DNA of 64,000 bases, taken from contig CH672397.1 in assembly GCA_000153445.1 (NCBI GenBank), positions 144,120 to 208,119 on the forward strand. Reading direction: 5' to 3'. The notes beneath the pieces were generated by a model. It worked only from the letters and a program-made list of their open reading frames with translations. It was not told where the DNA came from and ran no database searches. Positions 57,386 through 64,000 of this stretch are shown one piece after another (position 1 is the first letter of the stretch; every line of letters starts with the position of its first letter). Made by a program: the position numbers and the translations under genes. This DNA comes from a gamma proteobacterium HTCC2207. Lineage in GTDB: Bacteria; Pseudomonadota; Gammaproteobacteria; Pseudomonadales; Porticoccaceae.

Positions 57386-57903
57386 TGGCTACTACTCCTG
57401 AGTCTTCAACAGCTAATCCATTAGATCAACTGCGGGATATACATCTGCCCGAACCGATTTCATGGTGGCCGCCGGCACCGGGCTGGTGGATTTTTGCACT
57501 GGCTAGCTGTGCCCTTCTGGTTTGGCTGGTGAGATTTATTTACCGTCGTTATAGCGCCAAACATTATCGTCGTCAGGCTCTGGCACAACTGCAAGAGCTG
57601 CAAACTGGCACTGATGCCCAAGAGCAACTTCGAGCTCTATTTGTAATGCTAAAACAGACCGCCAACTGCGCCTATCCAAGCCGTCAACCAAGTAGCTTGG
57701 CAATAGAAGCCTTCGTAGAATTTTTGCGTTTTAGCTGTGACAAACCAGTATTTGCTCAGTCGACTCTCGAACTGCAAAGCCTGCTCTATGCTCAAAACCC
57801 AAGCCAGCAAACCACTGATATTGAGCGACTATTTGAAGATGCGCGTATCTGGATCAACAACCATGCGCAGGAAGACAAACTGGAACTGGGCGTGCCATGT
57901 TAG
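57385..57903 (+). CDS. DUF4381 domain protein, single-pass membrane
   Basis: 172 aa. LRDIHLPEPISWWPPAPGWWIFALASCALLVWLVRF shows the DUF4381 N-terminus and one membrane helix (about residues 32-52). The rest is a cytoplasmic helical domain. It lies between DUF58 and BatA genes, as is usual in proteobacterial Bat operons. Confidence 0.88.
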   Translation: MATTPESSTANPLDQLRDIHLPEPISWWPPAPGWWIFALASCALLVWLVRFIYRRYSAKHYRRQALAQLQELQTGTDAQEQLRALFVMLKQTANCAYPSRQPSSLAIEAFVEFLRFSCDKPVFAQSTLELQSLLYAQNPSQQTTDIERLFEDARIWINNHAQEDKLELGVPC

Positions 57904-58889
57904 AACTGATCTGGCCCTGGGCACTGGCTCTGGCGCCACTGCCATTTATTTATCGCTGGTTGCGCAAACCTGCTGAAGTGCGCATGCGCGCCCTGCGCGC
58001 GCCCCTGCTGGCCAATGCCGCAGGCAATAGCGGTTCCAAAGCCACATCATCCTGGCGTAAGTCACTACTACTATTAATACTTAGTCTTATTTGGCTCTGT
58101 ACATTGCTCTCCATTGCACGGCCAGTATGGATCGGCGAGCCGGTGTCGCTGCCCACCAGTGGTCGAGATATTTTACTGGCGGTAGATATTTCCGGCAGTA
58201 TGGAGCGGGAAGATATGCAGCTCAGCGGCCAGACGGTTAATCGACTGATGGCCGTAAAAGCCGTTGTCGGCAATTTTGTTACCGAGCGTGAAGGTGATCG
58301 TCTAGGGCTAATTTTATTTGGCGAGAAGGCCTATCTGCAGACCCCCCTGACGTTTGATCGCAAAACCATGCAGACCTTACTCTATGAGGCCCAACTGGGA
58401 TTTGCCGGCAATGGCACAGCCATAGGTGACGCTATTGGACTCTCAGTGAAACGTCTGCAGCAGCGCCCGGAAAATCACCGCGTAGTGATTCTGCTGACCG
58501 ATGGCGCCAATAACGCCGGAGAACTAGACCCCTTAAAAGCCGCCGAACTGGCCAGTAGCGCCAAGGTAAAAATTTACACCATAGGTGTAGGCGCCGAAAC
58601 TCAGGAGGCCTGGGGCCTGTTTGGCAAACGTGTTACCAACCCCTCGGCAGATCTCGATGAGCAGACCTTAACCGCCATAGCCGAGGCCACCGGCGGGCAA
58701 TATTTTCGTGCACGTAATCCCGAAGAGTTGATGGCGATTTACCAAGAGCTCAATCGCCTGGAACCCATAGAACAGGATGCGGAGATTATTCGTCCTGTTG
58801 CCGCGCTCTATCATTGGCCCCTAGCCTTGGCTTTTGTTATCAGTCTGCTGATCGGTCTCACCAGCGGCCCCAGGAAGTCCCATGCTTGA
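57897..58889 (+). CDS. batA: VWA domain protein BatA-like
   Basis: 330 aa. An N-terminal membrane helix region (SLLLLILSLIWLCTLLSI), then a VWA domain with the metal-ion site DISGSMEREDMQ (D-x-S-x-S), LILFGEKAYLQTPLT and VVILLTDGANNAGELD. A C-terminal membrane helix follows (WPLALAFVISLLIGL). It overlaps the previous gene by 7 bp and the next by 8 bp. The Bat proteins are linked to aerotolerance and envelope stress; the exact role is unknown. Confidence 0.93.
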   Translation: MLELIWPWALALAPLPFIYRWLRKPAEVRMRALRAPLLANAAGNSGSKATSSWRKSLLLLILSLIWLCTLLSIARPVWIGEPVSLPTSGRDILLAVDISGSMEREDMQLSGQTVNRLMAVKAVVGNFVTEREGDRLGLILFGEKAYLQTPLTFDRKTMQTLLYEAQLGFAGNGTAIGDAIGLSVKRLQQRPENHRVVILLTDGANNAGELDPLKAAELASSAKVKIYTIGVGAETQEAWGLFGKRVTNPSADLDEQTLTAIAEATGGQYFRARNPEELMAIYQELNRLEPIEQDAEIIRPVAALYHWPLALAFVISLLIGLTSGPRKSHA

Positions 58890-60723
58890 GTTTTTGAATA
58901 GCGATTTCAGCGAACTGCATCTGCTGCGGCCACTGGCACTGTTGGGTTTAATCCCAGCCCTTATTGCGGTAGCTCTAGCCCAGTGGCGTAAACGTAGCGC
59001 GGGTAATTGGGAAAAAATTATCAATCCTGCCCTGCTGCCCTATTTAATGCAGGGTGAGACCAGCAAAAAACAGCGCGGAATGCTCTGGGTGCTATTGGCC
59101 TGGATTATCACCTGCTTGGCTCTGTCTGGTCCAAGCTGGCAGCAATTACCCCAACCGGTGCATAAAAAAGATACCGCGCTGATTTTAATTATGGATTTAT
59201 CGCCCTCCATGCTCGCTGAGGATATTAAACCCAGTCGGCTGGAGCGGGCGCGGTATAAATTAATTGATATTCTTAAAAATCGCGGTGAGGGTTTTAGTGC
59301 GCTGGTAGTCTATGGCGGTGCGGCCTATACCCTGGCGCCTCTCACCGAAGACAGCAATACCATCATTAGCTTAGTGCCGGTATTACATCCAACGCTATTA
59401 CCGGAGTACGGCAGTAATACCGAAGAAGCTATAGAGACTGCGCTAGAGTTGGCGGTAAACGGCGGCTATCAGCAAGGGGATCTGCTGCTGATCACTGACG
59501 AGGTGTCGCGCTCGGCATTTAATAGCATCCAATCGATGATCTCTAAAGCCGGTAAATTTAGACTTTCTATTTTAGGCGTGGGTACCCAACAGGGTGCGCC
59601 GATTCCCACCGGCGCCGGCGGCTTTGCCAAAGACCCTAGGGGCGCAATTGTTATTCCCAAACTGTCTCCCGCTTCTCTGCAAATGCTGGCGCAAAATAAT
59701 GGCGGTATCTATGTCGGCATGAGTGCCGACGATTCAGATATAGACGCGTTGCTGGCCACCACTGACGTATTGTTTCCCGATGCCACTAAAGAGTTGGAGC
59801 GCTCCTTTGATCTCTGGGATGACCAGGGTTTTTGGCTGGCGTTTTTATTGCTACCGATAATTGTGCTGAGCTTTCGCAAAGGCAATATTGCTGTGATTCT
59901 GCTGGTGCCCCTGCTGTTCTCAGACCCAACCTATGCACTTGGCTGGCAGGATCTATGGAAGACCGCCGACCAGCAGGCCAGTGAGGCACTTGAGAACGGT
60001 GATGCGGCATCGGCTCAGAGTCTATTTGAAGATTCACAATGGCGCGGCAGTGCAGCGTATAAGGCCGGCGACTACGAAACCGCAATCAATGAATTTATCG
60101 ATTTTGACCATGCTGATGGGCATTACAATCGTGGCAATGCCTTAGCCCATTCTGGGGACCTTGATGCCGCTATCGAAGCCTATGATCAAGCTCTGGCACT
60201 AAATCCTGAAATGGACGATGCCCTGGCCAATAAAGAACTGCTTGAGCAACTTAAACAGCAGCAGAAGCAGCAAGAACAGCAAGACTCTGATAATTCGGAA
60301 AATTCAGACTCTCAGGATTCCCAGCAACAGGACTCGCAACAACAAGATGCGCAGAATCCGCAATCCCAGAATCAACAGCAGTCTGACCGACAAAATGGTG
60401 AACAACAGAATCCCGCAGACCAAGAGCCGGAACCCAAAGACGGCGAGTCAGAAAAGTCAGAGGAACAGCGTCAGCAAGAAGAGGCTCAGAGACAGGAAGC
60501 TCAGCAAAAGGAAGCTCAAAAACAAGAGCAGACTGGAGAGCAGGCTCAAGAGGAAAGCGAAGCCGAAAAGCAGGCTCAGAAGGAACTAGAGCATTGGCTG
60601 CGTCGAGTTCCAGATGATCCAGGTGGCTTGCTGCGAGAAAAATTCCGCTATCAATCTCGGCAGCGCGCACTTGAGCAGCGCCGCCCAGCACCTCCCAATA
60701 ACGAACAGCAAGAGCGCTGGTAG
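58882..60723 (+). CDS. BatB/BatC fusion: VWA plus TPR protein with Gln-rich tail
   Basis: 613 aa. Two N-terminal membrane helices are followed by a VWA domain with DLSPSMLAEDI (MIDAS) and DLLLITDEVSRSAF, a further helix (WLAFLLLPIIVLSF), then two TPR-like repeats (YKAGDYETAINEFIDF, HYNRGNALAHSGDLDAAIEAYDQAL). Residues about 455-570 are an acidic, Gln-rich low-complexity stretch, before a conserved-looking end LEHWLRRVPDDPGGLLREKF, which is a BatC feature. Fusion of BatB and BatC is common in gammaproteobacteria. Confidence 0.92.
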   Translation: MLEFLNSDFSELHLLRPLALLGLIPALIAVALAQWRKRSAGNWEKIINPALLPYLMQGETSKKQRGMLWVLLAWIITCLALSGPSWQQLPQPVHKKDTALILIMDLSPSMLAEDIKPSRLERARYKLIDILKNRGEGFSALVVYGGAAYTLAPLTEDSNTIISLVPVLHPTLLPEYGSNTEEAIETALELAVNGGYQQGDLLLITDEVSRSAFNSIQSMISKAGKFRLSILGVGTQQGAPIPTGAGGFAKDPRGAIVIPKLSPASLQMLAQNNGGIYVGMSADDSDIDALLATTDVLFPDATKELERSFDLWDDQGFWLAFLLLPIIVLSFRKGNIAVILLVPLLFSDPTYALGWQDLWKTADQQASEALENGDAASAQSLFEDSQWRGSAAYKAGDYETAINEFIDFDHADGHYNRGNALAHSGDLDAAIEAYDQALALNPEMDDALANKELLEQLKQQQKQQEQQDSDNSENSDSQDSQQQDSQQQDAQNPQSQNQQQSDRQNGEQQNPADQEPEPKDGESEKSEEQRQQEEAQRQEAQQKEAQKQEQTGEQAQEESEAEKQAQKELEHWLRRVPDDPGGLLREKFRYQSRQRALEQRRPAPPNNEQQERW

Positions 60724-60725
60724 TA

Positions 60726-62474
60726 ATGATAACTATGATTGTGAAAAACACACCGCTTAACCGACTCTGTGCCATCGCACTGGCCGCCATCTTGGCTCTT
60801 GTCTGCAGCCACAGCTGGGCAAGTCTCACTGCCACCGCCGATCGCACAGTTATCGACAGCAATGAAACTCTGCAGCTGTTAGTGCGCTTGGACTCTCAGG
60901 CACTTATGGGCGAGCCGGACTTCACGGTAATCGAAAGCAATTTCGAAATACTCTCCACCAGCCGCCAGCAACAATACTCTAGAGTGAATGGGCAGACTCA
61001 GTCCTTCACCGACTGGAATTTACTCTTGGCACCAAAACGTACTGGCCAATTATTAGTTCCTTCGATCAAATATAAAAAAGATATAAGCAACGCCATCGAG
61101 ATCACCGTGCGCAAGGCAAGCGCTGCATCAGCAGTGGGTCAGCCAGTGTATACAGAAACCCTAGTGGATAAATCTGAGGTCTATATTCAGGAGCAGCTAC
61201 TGCTCACCCACCGACTCTACACCTCGGTGCGACTCAGTGATCTGGGGCTAGACCCGCTAAAGGTTGATGATGCCCTGGTGCAAAAAGTCTCAGAGACCCA
61301 ATTCCAGAAAAATATTGCCGACAAAAACTATCAAGTGGTTGAAATCATTTATGCCCTCTTCCCCCAAACCAGCGGCAAACTGCAAATCCCTGCGCTGCGT
61401 TTTTCGGCTTATGAATCGAGCAGTAATCGCTACGGGGGCTTTAGTTCCAGAGGCAATCGCATTATCCGCAACACGGATGCCAAAACCATCGATGTGATGG
61501 CAAAGCCCGCTCAAATAGACATAGATAACTGGATGCCGGCCAGTAGTATCGGTTTGACTCAGCAGTGGAGCAGCCCACTGGATCAACTAAAAGTTGGTGA
61601 GCCTATAACGCGCAATATAAGCATCACCGCCAAAGGACTAACCGGCGCTCAGATTATGCCGCTGACTCTGGGTGAAAGTGATGACTATAAAATGTACCCG
61701 GACCAACCTCAGTTGACCGACAGTGCCGACGCATCAGGCGTAACCGGCATTCGTCGCGAATCCTTTGCGCTGGTGCCCAATCGCCCAGGGAAGATAAGAT
61801 TGCCGGCGGTAACCTTGCGCTGGTGGGACAGTCGCAAACAGCTTATGCAGACAGCTCAGCTGGACGCGGTAACGATTGACGTGGCGGCGGCTGAATTGAG
61901 TAAAGTGAATCCCTACATCAGCGCACCTACCCCAACAGTGGGACCCAATACGCAGGCCACAGAGACTGCACCAGAAGGACCAAAATCACTTGTGGCAGAG
62001 CTGCGCTCGTCTCTGTCTCTGCAACTGTCCCTGGCGGCTAATGGGCTGCTACTGATGCTGTTAATATTTGTCTGGCTGCGCCGCTCAAATGCGCCGACAC
62101 CACAGAGAGATCTGAGCGGTTTAAACAGCGCCCGACTGGAGCTCAAGCAGCTGCTCACTAATATAGAGCGAGCGGCACGGAAATCTGATCTGACCCCATT
62201 ACGGGATAGTATTTTGGCCTGGGGTCGCTGTATTTTTCCTCAGCAAAAAGTGAAAACTCTGGCTGAAATCGCGCTATTGCTGGATAACCCAGAGCTGCAG
62301 CAACAATTCGACCTGCTCGATCAAGCTCTCTACAACAGCAGCTCAGAGCAACAACCGGATTTAAAATTGCTGGTCAATTTGATTCGCAGTGCCATAGTGC
62401 CTAAGAAGGGATCGAACAGAGAGAATATTCACAGTGCCCAACCCGAGCTTAAACCGCTCTACCCCAGCAGCTGA
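60726..62474 (+). CDS. batD: BatD family protein
   Basis: 582 aa. Signal peptide (ALAAILALVCSHSWA), several beta-sandwich repeats (ADRTVIDSNETLQLLVRLD..., QLKVGEPITRNISITAKGL, IRLPAVTLRWWDSR), a membrane helix at about 430-450 (LAANGLLLMLLIFVWLRR) and a cytoplasmic tail. The layout is that of BatD/oxygen-tolerance proteins, predicted periplasmic. It closes the operon. Confidence 0.92.
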   Translation: MITMIVKNTPLNRLCAIALAAILALVCSHSWASLTATADRTVIDSNETLQLLVRLDSQALMGEPDFTVIESNFEILSTSRQQQYSRVNGQTQSFTDWNLLLAPKRTGQLLVPSIKYKKDISNAIEITVRKASAASAVGQPVYTETLVDKSEVYIQEQLLLTHRLYTSVRLSDLGLDPLKVDDALVQKVSETQFQKNIADKNYQVVEIIYALFPQTSGKLQIPALRFSAYESSSNRYGGFSSRGNRIIRNTDAKTIDVMAKPAQIDIDNWMPASSIGLTQQWSSPLDQLKVGEPITRNISITAKGLTGAQIMPLTLGESDDYKMYPDQPQLTDSADASGVTGIRRESFALVPNRPGKIRLPAVTLRWWDSRKQLMQTAQLDAVTIDVAAAELSKVNPYISAPTPTVGPNTQATETAPEGPKSLVAELRSSLSLQLSLAANGLLLMLLIFVWLRRSNAPTPQRDLSGLNSARLELKQLLTNIERAARKSDLTPLRDSILAWGRCIFPQQKVKTLAEIALLLDNPELQQQFDLLDQALYNSSSEQQPDLKLLVNLIRSAIVPKKGSNRENIHSAQPELKPLYPSS

Positions 62475-62583
62475 TTAACGACTAATACGGTCTACCCTGC
62501 CCAGCTTATTCTTACAGGACTATCGCTCTAGCCATAAGTTTGGGTAGAATCAGTCCTGTCTTGTAACTAATGGAGTAAGACAA

Positions 62584-63363
62584 ATGCGCAGAATTATTTT
62601 TAATGAAAAAGGCGGCGTCGGAAAATCGAGTATCACCTGTAATCTGGCAGCCATTAGCGCCTCAAGGGGCAAGCGCACCTTGGTGGTGGATCTAGATTCC
62701 CAGTGTAACTCCACGCATTATCTACTCGGCGACAGCCCCGAAGAGAGCACAGTTGCCGACTATTTTGACGGCACTTTAGAGTTCTCCTCGAAGCTCAATG
62801 AGCCCCTGGACTATGTCCATGAAACTCCTTATGAAAACCTCTTTGTACTGCCCTCCAGCGTCAATCTGTTGGCCCTTGAGCACAAGCTCGAGTCTCGACA
62901 AAAAATTTATAAGCTGCGAGATCTGTTAAATAAGCTCGACGATGACTTTGACGAAATTTATATAGACACCGCACCCGCACTCAACTTTTACACTCGCTCG
63001 GCGCTAATAGCTGGGGACTCTGTGTTAATCCCCTTTGACTGTGATGCGTTCTCTAGACAGGCGCTCTATTCGATACTCGATGTAATCTATGAAATTCGCG
63101 AAGACCACAATGAAGATCTCAGTGTTGGCGGTATTGTCGTGAATCAGTTTCAGCCCACAGCATCGTTGCCCAGTCGATTAATTGCCGAAATGAAGAAAGA
63201 GAAGCTGCCGGTGATTCCCACCTACCTCAATCAATCGGTGAAAATGAAAGAGTCCCATAATGAATCTGTGCCGCTGATTTATTTCGCTCCCTCGCACAAG
63301 TTGACTGGGCAGTATATTGCGCTGTTTGATCATTTGAGTAGGAAGCGGCGTGGGAAAAAGTAA
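62584..63363 (+). CDS. ParA/MinD-like ATPase, no ParB partner
   Basis: 259 aa. Deviant Walker A NEKGGVGKSSITCNLA, Walker A' VVDLDSQCNST, Walker B EIYIDTAPAL. Chromosomal ParA proteins are usually followed by parB; here a repeat region and a shikimate-kinase-like gene follow. This orphan type may position another cell component. It starts 110 bp after batD, with its own GGAG site, and may have its own promoter. Confidence 0.9.
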   Translation: MRRIIFNEKGGVGKSSITCNLAAISASRGKRTLVVDLDSQCNSTHYLLGDSPEESTVADYFDGTLEFSSKLNEPLDYVHETPYENLFVLPSSVNLLALEHKLESRQKIYKLRDLLNKLDDDFDEIYIDTAPALNFYTRSALIAGDSVLIPFDCDAFSRQALYSILDVIYEIREDHNEDLSVGGIVVNQFQPTASLPSRLIAEMKKEKLPVIPTYLNQSVKMKESHNESVPLIYFAPSHKLTGQYIALFDHLSRKRRGKK

Positions 63364-63390
63364 CTTTTTTGCGTGCTCAGTGAATGAGAT

Positions 63391-63545
63391 CTCTCACATG
63401 CGTTCGAGATGACAGATGGATGGTTCGAGATGACAGATGGATGGTTCGAGGCGACAGCTTAATGATTGGACGCGACAGCTTAATCGTTCGCGAAACACCA
63501 ACCCAGTCATCCCGACAGAGCGCAGCGACGAGGGATCTCAAACTA
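63391..63545. repeat. dispersed family B repeats with a 21-bp tandem array
   Basis: GAGATCTCTCACATGCGTTC then GAGATGACA starts the region. Four 21-bp units (GTTCGAGATGACAGATGGAT plus G and variants) fill 63402-63485. Then comes the inverted arm GTCATCCCGACAGAGCGCAG then CGACGAGGGATCTCA (63506-63540). Confidence 0.9.
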
Positions 63546-63586
63546 AAAACACAGCACAATCCAATACAACCAATGACAAAATAAAT

Positions 63587-64000
63587 ATGCGTAACAACCA
63601 CGACAGCATCGTTCTTATCGGCATGCCAGGCGCCGGAAAGAGCACCCTCGGTATTCTTCTGGCTAAAGAGTTAGGCTTGGATTTTGTCGACACCGATATC
63701 GCCATCCAAGTTCGCGAGGGTCGTACCCTGCAAGAAATCCTCGATGGCAGTGATTATCTCCACTTGCGCGAGATCGAAGAACAGGTTTTATTAAGCCAAG
63801 ATATCGCTGGAAAGGTTGTCGCCACTGGCGGAAGTGCCGTCTACTCAGAACCCGGCATGGCGCGCTTAAAACACAATGCCACGGTTGTTTTTCTCGATGT
63901 ACCACTTCGAGAGCTGCGCCAGCGCATCGGCAACTTTGACTCTCGGGGTATTGCCCGCAAACCCAATCAGAGCCTCGAATCACTGTTCGAAGAGCGCTGT
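63587..64000 (+). CDS. shikimate kinase-like P-loop kinase, 3' end outside window
   Basis: 138 codons present, cut by the right edge. The P-loop IGMPGAGKSTLG, the shikimate-binding DTDIAIQVREGRTLQEILD, the arginine-containing LREIEEQVLL and GGSAVYSEPGMARLKHN follow the AroK/AroL pattern. VFLDVPLRELRQRIGN is the lid region. It phosphorylates shikimate if it is a true AroK. Its position next to a parA-like gene, away from aroB, suggests a second paralogue. Confidence 0.82.
   Translation, partial: MRNNHDSIVLIGMPGAGKSTLGILLAKELGLDFVDTDIAIQVREGRTLQEILDGSDYLHLREIEEQVLLSQDIAGKVVATGGSAVYSEPGMARLKHNATVVFLDVPLRELRQRIGNFDSRGIARKPNQSLESLFEERC

Noticed and set aside
60251-60862. 203-codon open frame antisense to the BatB/C gene
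   Set aside because: It is the shadow of the Gln/Glu-rich low-complexity coding region, which leaves the opposite strand open by composition.

Overview
The window reads as the chromosome of a free-living marine gammaproteobacterium. The evidence is the gamma-type thrS-infC-rpmI-rplT-pheST-ihfA block ending in a merR gene and tRNA-Pro, plus rmf, rlmKL, LexA-boxed imuAB, a 180-kDa NAD-glutamate dehydrogenase, PQQ synthesis and a lipoprotein GH16 glucanase. My best guess, from gene content only, is the SAR92/Porticoccaceae or a neighbouring cellvibrionad lineage. No plasmid, prophage, complete transposon or CRISPR array was seen.

Layout. 1-13.4 kb: a catabolic island, mostly on the minus strand. 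It holds a dienoyl-CoA reductase (cut by the window edge), a GST, biotin-dependent acyl-CoA carboxylase alpha, enoyl-CoA hydratase, carboxylase beta, an AtuA-type protein, an MFS carrier, an SCP2 protein on the plus strand, an acyl-CoA dehydrogenase and an AraC regulator. This resembles the acyclic-terpene (Atu) pathway around geranyl-CoA carboxylase. 13.6-15.9 kb: SOS-controlled imuA-imuB without the usual dnaE2. 16.2-17.7 kb: an acyl-CoA ligase. 18.2-22.1 kb: a three-gene glucosylglycerate unit (phosphatase, synthase, phosphorylase), then an O-acetylhomoserine sulfhydrylase. 23.9-24.4 kb: a stand-alone H-NOX sensor. 24.9-28.4 kb: pqqA-B-D-E-C. 28.5-29.1 kb: a 5'-truncated narI remnant. 29.2-31.8 kb: a flavoprotein/DUF2855 pair. 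32-34.7 kb: an acyltransferase and the GH16 lipoprotein. 35-43.1 kb: tRNA-Pro and the translation block. 43.3-49.6 kb: YaiI, a thioredoxin-fold protein, RlmKL, RMF, an FAD 2-hydroxyacid dehydrogenase and a 2-oxoglutarate dioxygenase. 50.3-55.3 kb: NAD-GDH. 55.5-62.5 kb: a MoxR/Bat operon. 62.6-64 kb: an orphan ParA ATPase and a shikimate-kinase-like gene cut by the window edge.

The most unusual content lies between genes. A dispersed hairpin-forming repeat family (cores like TCATCCTGAG...GAAGGATCTC and GAGATCCCTCG...TCGGGATGACA) recurs in many intergenic gaps. Nine short tandem arrays (13-27 bp units) also occur; four grow out of the dispersed repeat, two lie in frame inside genes, and one overlaps the stop codon of pqqC. 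Next to tRNA-Pro is a tandem duplication of about 277 bp. Each copy contains a 136-nt element closed by a 12-bp inverted repeat identical to part of the tRNA gene, with a long internal hairpin whose two arms have co-varied between the copies. I regard this as the best candidate for an undescribed element (structured RNA or tRNA-derived MITE).

All assignments come from reading the sequence. No database search was run.
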